From Peptoniphilus gorbachii (GTDB lineage: Bacteria; Bacillota; Clostridia; Tissierellales; Peptoniphilaceae), in the NCBI RefSeq assembly GCF_016908115.1, contig NZ_JAFBDH010000003.1, forward strand, positions 62,001 through 126,000: a stretch of DNA of 64,000 nucleotides. Direction: 5' to 3'. A program made the position numbers and the translations under genes. The notes under the pieces were generated by a model. The model was not told the DNA's origin. It worked only from the letters and a program-made list of their open reading frames with translations, and did not search any database. How positions within the stretch are numbered: the stretch's first letter is position 1; each line of letters begins with the position of its first letter. This document shows positions 52,980 through 61,334 of this stretch, one piece after another.

Positions 52980-54536
52980 ATGATTATTTTAAGAAATATT
53001 AAAGTTCCCTACGACAAGGACGAAAAGTTTTTGCGAGGGAAAATTGAAAAGGAACTAAACAAAAAGGATTTTGACTATAAAATTTACAAAAAATCCCTAG
53101 ATGCCAGACGTGAAATTAATTATGTCTACCAAGTTTTAGTGGACCTTGATTTAAAAGACATAGACAAGAAAACTATTAAGAGACTTAAAAATAATATTGA
53201 TGAATTTCAAGAAGAAAAGCTTGAAGTTAAAAATATTAATAATATAAAAACTGCGGTCATAGTTGGAACTGGACCTGCGGGACTTTTTGCTGCCTATTTA
53301 CTTTCAAAAGAGGGCGTAAAGGTAACTCTAATTGAAAAAGGCAAGGCTGTTGATGAAAGGGTAAAGGACATTGAAAGACTTCACGAAAGTGGTGAGCTTG
53401 ATGAAAATTCCAATGTGCAATTTGGAGAAGGTGGTGCAGGAACTTTTTCTGACGGAAAACTTACATCCAGATCAAAAGATAAGAGGGTTTCTCATGTTTT
53501 TGACATCTTTGTGAAAAATGGCGCACCAGAAGATATTTTATACGAGCAAAAGCCCCACATTGGTACAGATATTTTGCGCCATGTTATAAAAAACATGAGA
53601 CGTGAAATTGAGACTCAGGGCGCAAGATATAAATTCAGCGAAAAACTTTTAGATCTTGACATAAAAAATGGAAAAATCAATAAAATTATAACAGACAAGG
53701 GAGAATATTCTGCCGATGCCTATATCTTGGCTCTTGGAAATTCTGCAAGAGATACTTTTTCTATGCTTGATAAATATAATTTACTTGAGCAAAAACCCTT
53801 TGCTGTAGGCTTTAGAATTGAGCATTTAAGGGAAAATATTGAAAAAGCTCAGTATGGCATGCTATCAGATAAACTTCCAGCAGCAACTTATCAGCTAAAT
53901 GTTACAGATAAAAATGAAGCCCATTCTGTTTACACCTTTTGCATGTGTCCTGGCGGCTATGTAGTAAACTCTTCTTCAATAAAAGGTGAGCTCTGCGTAA
54001 ATGGCATGTCTTATCACGATAGATCTGGTGAAAATTCAAATTCAGCAATAGTTGCTACTATTGATGATAAAATTTTTGGAGAGGAAAATTTAGCTGGCAT
54101 GAATTTTCAAAATGAAATTGAAAAGAAAGCCTATGAAATGGGTCAGGGCAAGGCACCAGTGCAAAGAGTGAAAGACTTTTTTGAAAATAGAGTTACAGAA
54201 GAACTTGGAGAAGTCAGACCAACTTTTAAGCCAGGTTATGTTTTTGCCGATTTAAATAAAATTTATCCAGAATCTATTAATCAGGCTATAAAAAATGCCT
54301 TAAGGGTCATGGATAAAAGAGTTCATGGATTTTCAAGTGATGACGCAATCCTAACGGGAGTGGAAACAAGGACATCTTCGCCAGTTAAAATTGTAAGAGA
54401 TAATTATAGAAGCATAAAAGTTGAAAATTTATTTCCAATAGGAGAGGGTGCAGGTTATTCTGGAGGAATAATTTCTTCTGCCCTTGATGGACTTAAATGT
54501 GCCATAGAAATTTTAGAAGGAGACAAAAAATGTTAA
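52980..54536 (+). CDS. Uncharacterised FAD-dependent oxidoreductase (COG2509 family)
   Basis: 518-residue flavoprotein: a roughly 85-residue N-terminal basic alpha/beta domain, then FAD-binding VIVGTGPAGLFAAYLLS, EGGAGTFSDGKLTSRSKD, the family-specific CMCPGGYVVNSSS and the C-terminal GVETRTSSPV and GEGAGYSGGIISSA. The family is widely conserved in Firmicutes, but its substrate is not known. A TATAAT (52959-52964) lies upstream with GGTG before the ATG. The 3' end overlaps trmL by 7 bp. Confidence 0.88.
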   Translation: MIILRNIKVPYDKDEKFLRGKIEKELNKKDFDYKIYKKSLDARREINYVYQVLVDLDLKDIDKKTIKRLKNNIDEFQEEKLEVKNINNIKTAVIVGTGPAGLFAAYLLSKEGVKVTLIEKGKAVDERVKDIERLHESGELDENSNVQFGEGGAGTFSDGKLTSRSKDKRVSHVFDIFVKNGAPEDILYEQKPHIGTDILRHVIKNMRREIETQGARYKFSEKLLDLDIKNGKINKIITDKGEYSADAYILALGNSARDTFSMLDKYNLLEQKPFAVGFRIEHLRENIEKAQYGMLSDKLPAATYQLNVTDKNEAHSVYTFCMCPGGYVVNSSSIKGELCVNGMSYHDRSGENSNSAIVATIDDKIFGEENLAGMNFQNEIEKKAYEMGQGKAPVQRVKDFFENRVTEELGEVRPTFKPGYVFADLNKIYPESINQAIKNALRVMDKRVHGFSSDDAILTGVETRTSSPVKIVRDNYRSIKVENLFPIGEGAGYSGGIISSALDGLKCAIEILEGDKKC

Positions 54537-54994
54537 ATATAGTATTTTATGAACCGGAAATTCCCTTTAACACAGGTGCAATTGCAAGAACTTGTGGACT
54601 TACTCACACTAGGCTTCATCTTATAAAGCCGCTTGGTTTTTCTGTTGACGATAAACACCTAAAAAGGGCAGGGCTTGATTATTGGCATCTTGTAGATATA
54701 AATTATTACGATTCCTATGATGAACTTGTGGAAAAATATCCAGATAGCAATTTTTATCTTGCCTCTACTAAGGCAAAGAAAAAATATTCTGATGTGAAAT
54801 TTAAGGATGGCGACTTTATAGTTTTTGGACCAGAAACTCGAGGTCTTCCTGAAGATTTAATTTTTGGAAATTATGACATGGCAATAAGAATTCCCATGTT
54901 AAAGGATTATGGAAGGAGTTTAAATTTGTCGAATTCTGCAAATATTATTTTGTTTGAAGCTTTAAGACAACTTGATTTTTTAGATTTAGAATAA
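54530..54994 (+). CDS. trmL: tRNA (cytidine/uridine-34 2'-O)-methyltransferase TrmL
   Basis: SPOUT methyltransferase of 154 residues that methylates the wobble ribose of tRNA-Leu. Motifs: YEPEIPFNTGAIARTCGLT, FGPETRGLPEDLI and LNLSNSANIILFEALRQ near the C-terminal knot. The start is ATG 54530 behind AAGGAG; the longer reading from 54497 adds basic residues absent from the family. Confidence 0.94.
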   Translation: MLNIVFYEPEIPFNTGAIARTCGLTHTRLHLIKPLGFSVDDKHLKRAGLDYWHLVDINYYDSYDELVEKYPDSNFYLASTKAKKKYSDVKFKDGDFIVFGPETRGLPEDLIFGNYDMAIRIPMLKDYGRSLNLSNSANIILFEALRQLDFLDLE

Positions 54995-55030
54995 TTTTTA
55001 AGAAATAATTTTAAATAAGGAAGGATTAGC

Positions 55031-57328
55031 GTGAAGGAAGTAAAAATCTCTGTAAGAAATTTAATAGAATTCGTCAAGAGGTCTGGCGACATCGACAGGA
55101 GATTTTTTTCCAACAAAAGAGCTGTCGAGGGCATAAGAGCACATCAAAAAGTCCAAAGGGAATACTCCAAAGATTTTTTGACAGAAGTTTTTTTGAGAAC
55201 TACAGAAGAAATTGAAGACATAAATTTCACTGTGGAAGGTCGCGCCGACGGAATTGAAGTTTCAGATGAAGTTACAGTTGACGAAATAAAATCAACTACA
55301 AGAGACTTAGAAGATCTTAAAAAGGAAGAAAATATAATGCACTGGGCACAGGCAAAGTGCTACGCCTATATTTATGCCAAGGACTATGAACTTGACAAAA
55401 TAAATGTCATGCTGACTTACTACCAACTTGAAACAGAAGAAACTTTAAATATAAAAAAGAATTTTTCCTTTGGAGAACTTCGTGACTTTTTCATGGAAAC
55501 TTTAATGGAATATTTGGAGTTTTCCAAGAGAATTGTCCAGTGGAAAGATACAAGGGATGAGTCCATAAAAAAATTAAAATTTCCCTTTAAAAATTTTAGA
55601 AAGGGTCAAAGAGAACTTTCAGTTGCAGTTTATAATACAATTGATGATGAAAATAAATTATTTGTAGAGGCGCCAACGGGCATTGGCAAGTCCATTTCTA
55701 CGATTTTTCCAACAATAAAAGCCATGGGAGAAGATAAAATTGACAAGGCCTTTTATCTAGTGGCAAGGTCTACGGGTAAACAAGCTGCAAAAGATGCTCT
55801 AGAAAGACTTTTAAATAAAAAATTAAAACTAAAGATTACAATTGTTACTGCAAAGGAAAAAATTTGCTTAAATGACAAAGTTTCTTGCAATCCCAAGGAT
55901 TGTCCCTATGCCAAGGGACATTTTGATAGGGTAAATGACGCCATAATAGATATTTTTGACTCCTGCGATGATTTTTCCAGAGAAAATATAGAAAAATTTG
56001 CAAGGCTTCACATGGTCTGTCCCTTTGAATATCAATTGGACTTATTGGACTTTTCTGACTTTATTGTATGCGACTACAATTATATATTTGACCCAACAGT
56101 TTATTTAAAGAGATTTTTTGAAAACTCTATGCTAAAATTTAGCCTCTTAGTAGACGAGAGCCACAATCTATTGGAAAGAGGTAGAGAAATGTATTCGGCA
56201 GAAGTTTTTATTGGAGACTTGGAAAAACTTTTAGAACTCCTTCCAAAAAAGAGAAAGGCAAGCAGAAAACATCTTGTGAGTGCAATAGAAGAATTTAAAA
56301 ATTTGGGAGATAAAACTTATTACACTTATGATTCTTTTTTAAAATTTAATGGAGAAGTGGAGAAACTAGTTTTTTCCATGAATGATTTTTTAACTAAGGA
56401 CAAGGAAATTGAAGGTTATGAAGATGCTCTTGACATTTATTTTAAAATTTTTAAGTACATAAAAATTTTGGAATACTACAACAAGGACTTTGTCTCCATA
56501 AAAAGCCATGACTCTGTAAAAATAAAATCCTTAGATATTGCGCCAATTTTTGAAAATATTTTGAGGACTCCAAGGTCTTCTGTATTTTTCTCAGCAACCC
56601 TAAACCCAATAAAATATTATGGGAAACTTTTAGGAGCAGATGAAAGGACGAACTATTACAAGATAAAATCGCCCTTTGATCCAGAAAATTTAGCAGTTCT
56701 TAGAAACAATAAAATCTCAACAGTTTATAGAGATAGAGAAAATTCAATTGATGAAATAATTGAAAATCTTAAAAATTTTTCTAATGATGAGGGAAACTAT
56801 ATTTTCTTTTTCCCCTCTTATTCCTTTATGGAAAGTGTCTACGAAAAATATCTTAAAGTAGACCCTGATGCAGTAAAACAGGATAGGGAAATGTCAGAAA
56901 GTGACCGCCAAGAATTTTTAAATAATTTTACCTTTTCTTCTAGCACTAAGGCTTTTGCAGTTATGGGGGGAGTTTTTTCTGAAGGAGTAGACTTAATTGG
57001 AGAGAGATTAAGAGGTGTCGCCATTATAACTGTGGGGCTACCTGGACTATCTTATGAGAGAAATATATTAAAGAGCCACTTCCAAAAAAAATACAATAGA
57101 GGTTACGAGTACGCCTACATTTATCCTGGCATGATAAAAGTTGTGCAAGCGGCGGGACGCGTTATAAGAACAGAAAATGACAGAGGAAAAATTCTTTTAA
57201 TGGATAAGAGATTTTCCCTTGAGCCCTACAAATTTTTGCTGCCAAGTCACTGGAAGATTTATGACTTTATGGACTCAGCTGAAATTAGTGGAATTTTAAA
57301 GAATTTTAATGAAGAAAAAGAGAAGTAG
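55031..57328 (+). CDS. DinG/XPD-like helicase fused to an N-terminal PD-(D/E)XK nuclease domain
   Basis: 765 residues. Residues about 1-175 look like a Cas4/RecB-type nuclease (GRADGIEVSDEVTVDEIKSTT holds Asp and ExK). From about 195 a superfamily 2 helicase follows: Walker A EAPTGIGKS, an XPD-like cysteine group (ICLNDKVSC, CPYA, VCPFEY) for a [4Fe-4S] cluster, Walker B DESH, then FFSATLNP, GVFSEGVDL and AGRVIRTENDRG. The GTG start has GGAAGGA upstream. It is probably a DNA repair or structure-processing enzyme; the exact role is unknown. Confidence 0.87.
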   Translation: MKEVKISVRNLIEFVKRSGDIDRRFFSNKRAVEGIRAHQKVQREYSKDFLTEVFLRTTEEIEDINFTVEGRADGIEVSDEVTVDEIKSTTRDLEDLKKEENIMHWAQAKCYAYIYAKDYELDKINVMLTYYQLETEETLNIKKNFSFGELRDFFMETLMEYLEFSKRIVQWKDTRDESIKKLKFPFKNFRKGQRELSVAVYNTIDDENKLFVEAPTGIGKSISTIFPTIKAMGEDKIDKAFYLVARSTGKQAAKDALERLLNKKLKLKITIVTAKEKICLNDKVSCNPKDCPYAKGHFDRVNDAIIDIFDSCDDFSRENIEKFARLHMVCPFEYQLDLLDFSDFIVCDYNYIFDPTVYLKRFFENSMLKFSLLVDESHNLLERGREMYSAEVFIGDLEKLLELLPKKRKASRKHLVSAIEEFKNLGDKTYYTYDSFLKFNGEVEKLVFSMNDFLTKDKEIEGYEDALDIYFKIFKYIKILEYYNKDFVSIKSHDSVKIKSLDIAPIFENILRTPRSSVFFSATLNPIKYYGKLLGADERTNYYKIKSPFDPENLAVLRNNKISTVYRDRENSIDEIIENLKNFSNDEGNYIFFFPSYSFMESVYEKYLKVDPDAVKQDREMSESDRQEFLNNFTFSSSTKAFAVMGGVFSEGVDLIGERLRGVAIITVGLPGLSYERNILKSHFQKKYNRGYEYAYIYPGMIKVVQAAGRVIRTENDRGKILLMDKRFSLEPYKFLLPSHWKIYDFMDSAEISGILKNFNEEKEK

Positions 57329-57407
57329 AATCGTAGAAATTTATAGATAATTGTGATATATTTTAGTAAAGCACAATAATACAAATCAAAAGAAAGAAAG
57401 GAATAAT

Positions 57408-57575
57408 ATGAAAAGTAAGGGCCTAAAAATTGCATTAATTACTTGGATAATAGTTGTACTTATAAGAAAGTTTGTAGAATTAAATATAATCTATGAAGCC
57501 ATAATATGGTTCGCTATTTATTTTGTTTTATCTAAGTTAGCCGATAAGTTAATGGAGAGTAAAGCAGATAAATAA
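57408..57575 (+). CDS. Small membrane peptide, 55 residues
   Basis: Short reading frame with GAAAGGA 7 bp before ATG 57408. It encodes a basic N terminus (MKSKGLK), a hydrophobic helix (IALITWIIVVLI), a charged turn (RKFVELN), a second hydrophobic helix (IIYEAIIWFAIYFVL) and a charged tail (KLADKLMESKADK). It lies 71 bp upstream of a CPBP-family gene and in the same direction. I do not recognise a family; a small immunity-type, toxin-like or accessory membrane peptide is possible. Confidence 0.6.
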   Translation: MKSKGLKIALITWIIVVLIRKFVELNIIYEAIIWFAIYFVLSKLADKLMESKADK

Positions 57576-57646
57576 TTTATATAAAACAAAAGAAAAATAA
57601 TCTTTTACAAAGAAAAAATCATTGAAATATATAAGGAGGTTTTAAA

Positions 57647-58534
57647 GTGAACTTAGAGATGAAAAAAGTTTTAGAAAAAATTGGATATGCGACATTTGTT
57701 TCTTTTATTATTTATATTTTTTTAGCATCAATTAAATTTAAAGGAGGTCCCGGCTCTTTTTTCGTATTTAGGTCTCTTTTAAATCCAATTTCAATATTTA
57801 TTGGCTTTAGTTGTTTTTTTGGTATTCATATTAGGGATTTTTTTAGAGATTTAATCAAGGGAATAAAAGAAATAAAAGTAAAAGAGCTAATTTTATTTTT
57901 AAAGTATGTTTTTATTTATCAGGGAATTATTATTTTAACAACAAATTTAGATGTTTTACAAGAAATGAGCAATGATTCGACTAGTTTTATTGATTTTTAT
58001 GTAAGCATTACCATGATATTATTTGTCTTATTTGAAGAATATATTTTTAGGTATTTAGTCCAAAGAAAGTTAATGAATGTCACAAGTGACTATGGGATAC
58101 TATTTATGGCAATAGTTTTTGGACTATTTCATTATGGAAAATATAAATCAGGTTTTTTATTTGGTATTGCAGTAGGAATTATTTACGCAATAACAGAAAA
58201 TATCACTTGTACCGTAATAATTCACTATTTTTTAAATTCAATTGTACCCTTGAGGATTGCAGTATTTTTTCAAAATCTTTTTACGGCACAAAATATTGAA
58301 TTAGCAGAGATAAATAAGATGACAGGATTTATAAGTATACTCTTGGGAGTTATTTTAATTATTGGACAATCTTTGTTAAATAAAAATTTTGTAGCTAATT
58401 TTAGTCAAAGGGAAAGGGAAATTCTTAAAAAAATAGTGAAAGAGATTAAATATTTGCCTGAACTTATAAAGACATTTCCCCTTAATATAGGTCTTATTTT
58501 TAGATTTTTTATTTTCCTACAAAAATATTTTTAA
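57647..58534 (+). CDS. CPBP-family intramembrane metalloprotease
   Basis: 295 residues with about eight hydrophobic helices. Motif 1 is intact, EEYIFRYLVQRKL (EExxxR), motif 2 FGLFHYGKY carries His, and motif 3 TVIIHYFLNSIVP carries His and Asn, so it is likely catalytic. GTG start with AAGGAGG upstream. Unlike the CPBP gene at 35382, it keeps the motif-1 arginine. In other Firmicutes such genes sit in peptide-processing or immunity loci. The substrate is unknown. Confidence 0.85.
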   Translation: MNLEMKKVLEKIGYATFVSFIIYIFLASIKFKGGPGSFFVFRSLLNPISIFIGFSCFFGIHIRDFFRDLIKGIKEIKVKELILFLKYVFIYQGIIILTTNLDVLQEMSNDSTSFIDFYVSITMILFVLFEEYIFRYLVQRKLMNVTSDYGILFMAIVFGLFHYGKYKSGFLFGIAVGIIYAITENITCTVIIHYFLNSIVPLRIAVFFQNLFTAQNIELAEINKMTGFISILLGVILIIGQSLLNKNFVANFSQREREILKKIVKEIKYLPELIKTFPLNIGLIFRFFIFLQKYF

Positions 58535-58632
58535 AATTTTAATCTTCTGAGCATAAAAAGGCATAGATTTGTTATAAAATTTTTTAATGGGATAAATTGC
58601 ACAAAAAATAGAGAAAATTTATCACAAATAGC

Positions 58633-58661
58633 TTTACAAATAGGGACTTATGTGGTAGTAT
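58633..58661 (+). promoter_or_regulatory. Promoter of the rpmG-secE-nusG-rplKA operon
   Basis: TTTACA (58633-58638), 17-bp spacer, TAGTAT (58656-58661), about 60 bp before rpmG. A terminator-like hairpin lies between it and the gene. Confidence 0.7.
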
Positions 58662-58679
58662 TACTTAGTAAATTAGAAG

Positions 58680-58703
58680 GAGCCAAAGGCGGCTCTTTTT
58701 TTT
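58680..58703 (+). terminator. Terminator hairpin in the rpmG leader
   Basis: GAGCC / GGCTC stem (6-base loop) and eight-T run, only 19 bp before the rpmG ATG and downstream of the candidate promoter. It may end the CPBP transcript or act as a leader attenuator. Confidence 0.75.
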
Positions 58704-58721
58704 AGCACTGGAGGTGTTTTT

Positions 58722-58871
58722 ATGGCAGATAGAGTAGTACTTGAATGCACACAATGTAAAAACAGAAATTATGTGACATATAAGAACAAGAAAAATACTA
58801 CTGAAAGATTGGAACTAAAGAAGTATTGTAAATTCTGTAAAGAGCATACAACTCACAAAGAAACTAAGTAA
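58722..58871 (+). CDS. rpmG: Ribosomal protein bL33
   Basis: 49-residue zinc-type L33. The C+ form ligands are visible as [10 protein letters not shown] and [17 protein letters not shown] lies upstream. It precedes secE and nusG as in many Firmicutes, and begins the translation/secretion operon. Confidence 0.95.
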   Translation: MADRVVLECTQCKNRNYVTYKNKKNTTERLELKKYCKFCKEHTTHKETK

Positions 58872-58880
58872 GGAGGATTT

Positions 58881-59096
58881 ATGGCTACTAAAACAGCACC
58901 TAAGACTGAAGAAAAAAAAGGCGGTCTAGGTAGATACTTTAGAGGTGTGAAATCTGAATTCAAAAAAGTTGTATGGCCTACTAAGGATACTGTAATCAAA
59001 TATTCTATAATAGTAATTGTAGCAGTTATTTTGTCATCTTTACTATTATTAGCATATGATAAAATCATAATGTTTTTATTTGGTTTTATTTATTGA
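58881..59096 (+). CDS. secE: Preprotein translocase subunit SecE
   Basis: Small single-span SecYEG subunit, 71 residues. The conserved amphipathic stretch GVKSEFKKVVWPTKDTV (residues about 22-38) precedes the transmembrane helix IIVIVAVILSSLLLLAY. AAGGAGG precedes the ATG. Confidence 0.96.
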   Translation: MATKTAPKTEEKKGGLGRYFRGVKSEFKKVVWPTKDTVIKYSIIVIVAVILSSLLLLAYDKIIMFLFGFIY

Positions 59097-59110
59097 TTGG
59101 AGTGTTTTAG

Positions 59111-59653
59111 TTGGATACACAAGAACTTAATAGTAATGAAGCTTCAAAATGGTATGTAATTCACACTTATTCAGGTTATGAAAAAAAGGTAAAGGCAAAC
59201 ATGGAAGCTATGGTTCATAATCGTGGTATGGAAGATGTAATCTTCGACATTAGAATTCCTATGGAAGACTATGTTGAAACTAAGGATGGAGTCTCAAAGG
59301 CAAAGGAAAGAAAGATGTTTCCTTCTTATGTCCTAGTAAACATGATTATGAACGACGAAACTTGGTATCTTGTGAGAAACACAAGAGGAGTAACTGGTTT
59401 CGTTGGACCAGCTTCAAAGCCTGTGCCACTTACTGATGAGGAAGTGTTACTACTTGGAGTTACAGATAGCAAAGAGTTATTTGATAACTATGAGATAGGA
59501 GAAGTTGTCAAAGTTATTAATGGACCATTTAAAGATTTAGTTGGTAAAATTGATGACTTCAATTATGACAAGGCTAAGGTTAAGGTATGTATCTCAATGT
59601 TTGGAAGAGATACAATAGTTGAGTTGGATTTCAATCAAATTATTAAAGAGTAA
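59111..59653 (+). CDS. nusG: Transcription termination/antitermination factor NusG
   Basis: 180-residue RNA polymerase-bound elongation factor. NGN domain: [47 protein letters not shown] domain: [21 protein letters not shown] start with GGAGTG upstream. It lies between secE and rplK. Confidence 0.96.
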   Translation: MDTQELNSNEASKWYVIHTYSGYEKKVKANMEAMVHNRGMEDVIFDIRIPMEDYVETKDGVSKAKERKMFPSYVLVNMIMNDETWYLVRNTRGVTGFVGPASKPVPLTDEEVLLLGVTDSKELFDNYEIGEVVKVINGPFKDLVGKIDDFNYDKAKVKVCISMFGRDTIVELDFNQIIKE

Positions 59654-59660
59654 GAAATGT

Positions 59661-59686
59661 GTGGGAGGGTAAACCCGCATTACCAC
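59661..59686 (+). promoter_or_regulatory. L1-operator-like hairpin upstream of rplK
   Basis: GTGGGAGGGTAAACCC-GC-ATTACCAC: outer GTGG/CCAC and inner GGG/CCC stems. It retains the GUGGGAG and ACCAC halves of the L1-binding site of 23S rRNA (helices 76-78), so it is a likely site for L1 feedback on the rplKA mRNA. Confidence 0.65.
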
Positions 59687-59700
59687 AAGGAGGAAATAAA

Positions 59701-60126
59701 ATGGCAAAAAAAGTCATAGCATTAGTAAAATTACAAATTCCTGCAGGAAAAGCTACACCAGCTCCACCAGTTGGTACTGCACTAGGACCTCATGGTGTAA
59801 ACATCATGCAGTTCACAAAGGAATTTAACGCAAAGACTCAAGATCAAGCAGGTATGATTATCCCTGTTGTTCTAACAGTTTATCAAGATCGTTCTTTCAC
59901 TTTTATCACAAAGACTCCACCAGCTGCAGTTCTTATTAAGAAAGCTCTTAATATGGCTAAGGCAAGTGGTGAACCTAACAAGAAAAAAGTTGGAAAATTG
60001 ACAAAGGCTCAAGTTGAAGAAATAGCTAAAACAAAGATGCCTGATCTTAACGCAGCAAGCATTGAAGCTGCTATGGAAATGATCGCAGGTACAGCTAGAA
60101 GTATGGGTATAGAAGTAGAAAGATAA
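59701..60126 (+). CDS. rplK: Ribosomal protein uL11
   Basis: 141 residues. [27 protein letters not shown] opens the protein and [12 protein letters not shown] lies mid-way; it binds the GTPase-centre rRNA. The start is ATG 59701 with AAGGAGG 8 bp upstream; the reading from 59659 runs through the operator-like hairpin. Confidence 0.97.
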   Translation: MAKKVIALVKLQIPAGKATPAPPVGTALGPHGVNIMQFTKEFNAKTQDQAGMIIPVVLTVYQDRSFTFITKTPPAAVLIKKALNMAKASGEPNKKKVGKLTKAQVEEIAKTKMPDLNAASIEAAMEMIAGTARSMGIEVER

Positions 60127-60152
60127 GTGGGAGGCTAAGCCGCAAGTACCAC
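60127..60152 (+). promoter_or_regulatory. L1-operator-like hairpin upstream of rplA
   Basis: GTGGGAGGCTAAGCC-GCAAG-TACCAC: same outer GTGG/CCAC, with inner GGC/GCC in place of GGG/CCC. This change keeps the pairing and supports an RNA structure. It copies GUGGGAGGC and UACCAC of the 23S rRNA L1 site. Confidence 0.68.
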
Positions 60153-60165
60153 GAAGGAGGTAAAT

Positions 60166-60867
60166 ATGCCAAAAAGAGGTAAAAAATATCAAGATAGCGC
60201 AAAGCTAGTAGATAAATCAAATTTATATGATGTAAATGAAGCTCTTGACTTAGTTACAAAAACTGCTAAGGCAAACTTTGACGAAACAGTTGAACTTGCA
60301 GTAAGACTTGGTGTTGACCCAAGACACGCTGACCAACAAGTAAGAGGTACTGTAGTACTTCCTAATGGAACAGGTAAAGAAATTAGAGTTCTTGTTCTTG
60401 CTAAGGGAGAAAAAATTAAAGAAGCCGAAGCAGCAGGAGCTGACTACGCAGGTGGAGAAGAATTAGTAGAAAAAATTCAAAACGAAAACTGGTTTGATTT
60501 TGATGTAATTATTGCAACTCCAGACATGATGGGCGTAGTTGGTAAAATCGGTAGAGTTCTTGGACCAAAGGGACTTATGCCAAACCCTAAATCAGGAACA
60601 GTTACATTTGATGTAGAACAAGCTGTAAAAGAAACTAAAGCAGGTAAAGTTGAATATAGAGTAGACAAGGCTGCAATCATTAACGTTCCAATCGGGAAAG
60701 TTTCTTTTGGAGTAGATAAACTTGCTGAAAACTTTAAGACAATTTCAGATGCTATAATAAAAGCAAAACCAGCATCTGCAAAGGGTCGTTATTTAAAATC
60801 AGTAACAGTTTCATCAACAATGGGTCCTGGAATTAGAATCAACGGACAAAAATTAACGGAAAAATAA
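60166..60867 (+). CDS. rplA: Ribosomal protein uL1
   Basis: 233 residues. It carries [31 protein letters not shown], and [13 protein letters not shown] in the L1 RNA-binding face. It is both a ribosomal protein and, in many bacteria, the translational repressor of its own mRNA. It is followed by two terminators rather than by rplJ. Confidence 0.97.
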   Translation: MPKRGKKYQDSAKLVDKSNLYDVNEALDLVTKTAKANFDETVELAVRLGVDPRHADQQVRGTVVLPNGTGKEIRVLVLAKGEKIKEAEAAGADYAGGEELVEKIQNENWFDFDVIIATPDMMGVVGKIGRVLGPKGLMPNPKSGTVTFDVEQAVKETKAGKVEYRVDKAAIINVPIGKVSFGVDKLAENFKTISDAIIKAKPASAKGRYLKSVTVSSTMGPGIRINGQKLTEK

Positions 60868-60884
60868 AAACACCTAAGATAAAA

Positions 60885-60920
60885 AAACCCCTCAACTTCT
60901 TATGAAGCAGGGGTTTTTTT
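60885..60920 (+). terminator. First terminator after rplA
   Basis: AAACCCCT / AGGGGTTT outer stem with inner TTC/GAA pairs, then seven T. Confidence 0.92.
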
Positions 60921-60923
60921 ATT

Positions 60924-60953
60924 GGACTTAAGTTTAAACTTAAGTCCTTTTTT
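60924..60953 (+). terminator. Second terminator after rplA: perfect palindrome
   Basis: Perfect 24-bp inverted repeat with centre AAGTTTAAACTT (60924-60947) followed by six T. Symmetric, so it could also serve as a protein site or a minus-strand hairpin. Confidence 0.8.
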
Positions 60954-61018
60954 ATGAGAAATTTTTAAATTAACTTTGTGAGAATTTTATGAAATCTTAA
61001 ATTTTTTAAGAAAAGGAC

Positions 61019-61047
61019 TTGCAATTTAAAAAATAAAAAGCTATAAT
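61019..61047 (+). promoter_or_regulatory. Promoter of the yitT-family leader
   Basis: TTGCAA (61019-61024), 17-bp spacer, TATAAT (61042-61047). The predicted transcript start is about 280 nt before the gene. Confidence 0.8.
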
Positions 61048-61053
61048 ATCAAA

Positions 61054-61330
61054 TGTTGATTTAAGTATTTTACGGTGGTTACCGAAATAAAGGTAGTTTT
61101 TATCTGATGCTAAAGTTTACGAGTTAAGAGCCTTCTATATGCCTGATGTGGTAGATAAAAAGCTAAAAAGTAACTATTACGCTCAGAGTTTTTACAAGAA
61201 AAAATCAGCAAATAATAAAGCATCAACACCACGAGATTGCAAAAGTACGAAGGGTTATCCTTACGACCGACAGCAGTCTTTTTTTGTTGGTTGGATACCC
61301 TTCTTATATTGCGAAATATTAAGGAGGTGT
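61054..61330 (+). ncRNA. Long structured leader RNA upstream of yitT-family gene, class unassigned
   Basis: About 280 nt of 5' untranslated RNA. Visible pairings: CGGTggttACCG near 61073-61084; a near-perfect 12-bp stem 61094-61105 with 61153-61165 (TAGTTTTTATCT / AGATAAAAAGCTA, one bulge) enclosing a 47-base loop region; and a long hairpin 61249-61303 (GAAGGG-TATCC / GGATA-CCCTTC) with inner ACCGACA / TGTTGGT and a seven-T loop. A short piece, GCTAAAGTTTACGAGTTAAG, recalls the 3' side of M-box RNAs, but the required GTTAGGTGAGG box is absent, so I do not assign a known riboswitch class. Confidence 0.55.
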
Positions 61331-61334
61331 TAAA

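Noticed and set aside
61094-61165. Possible M-box (magnesium) riboswitch upstream of yitT
   Set aside because: Only a short 3'-side similarity; the diagnostic GTTAGGTGAGG 5' region and its partner helices are missing, and there is too little room after the promoter.
61139-61333. Open frame of 64 codons upstream of the yitT-family gene
   Set aside because: It sits within the structured leader, has no ribosome-binding site, and has an unlikely composition for a protein.
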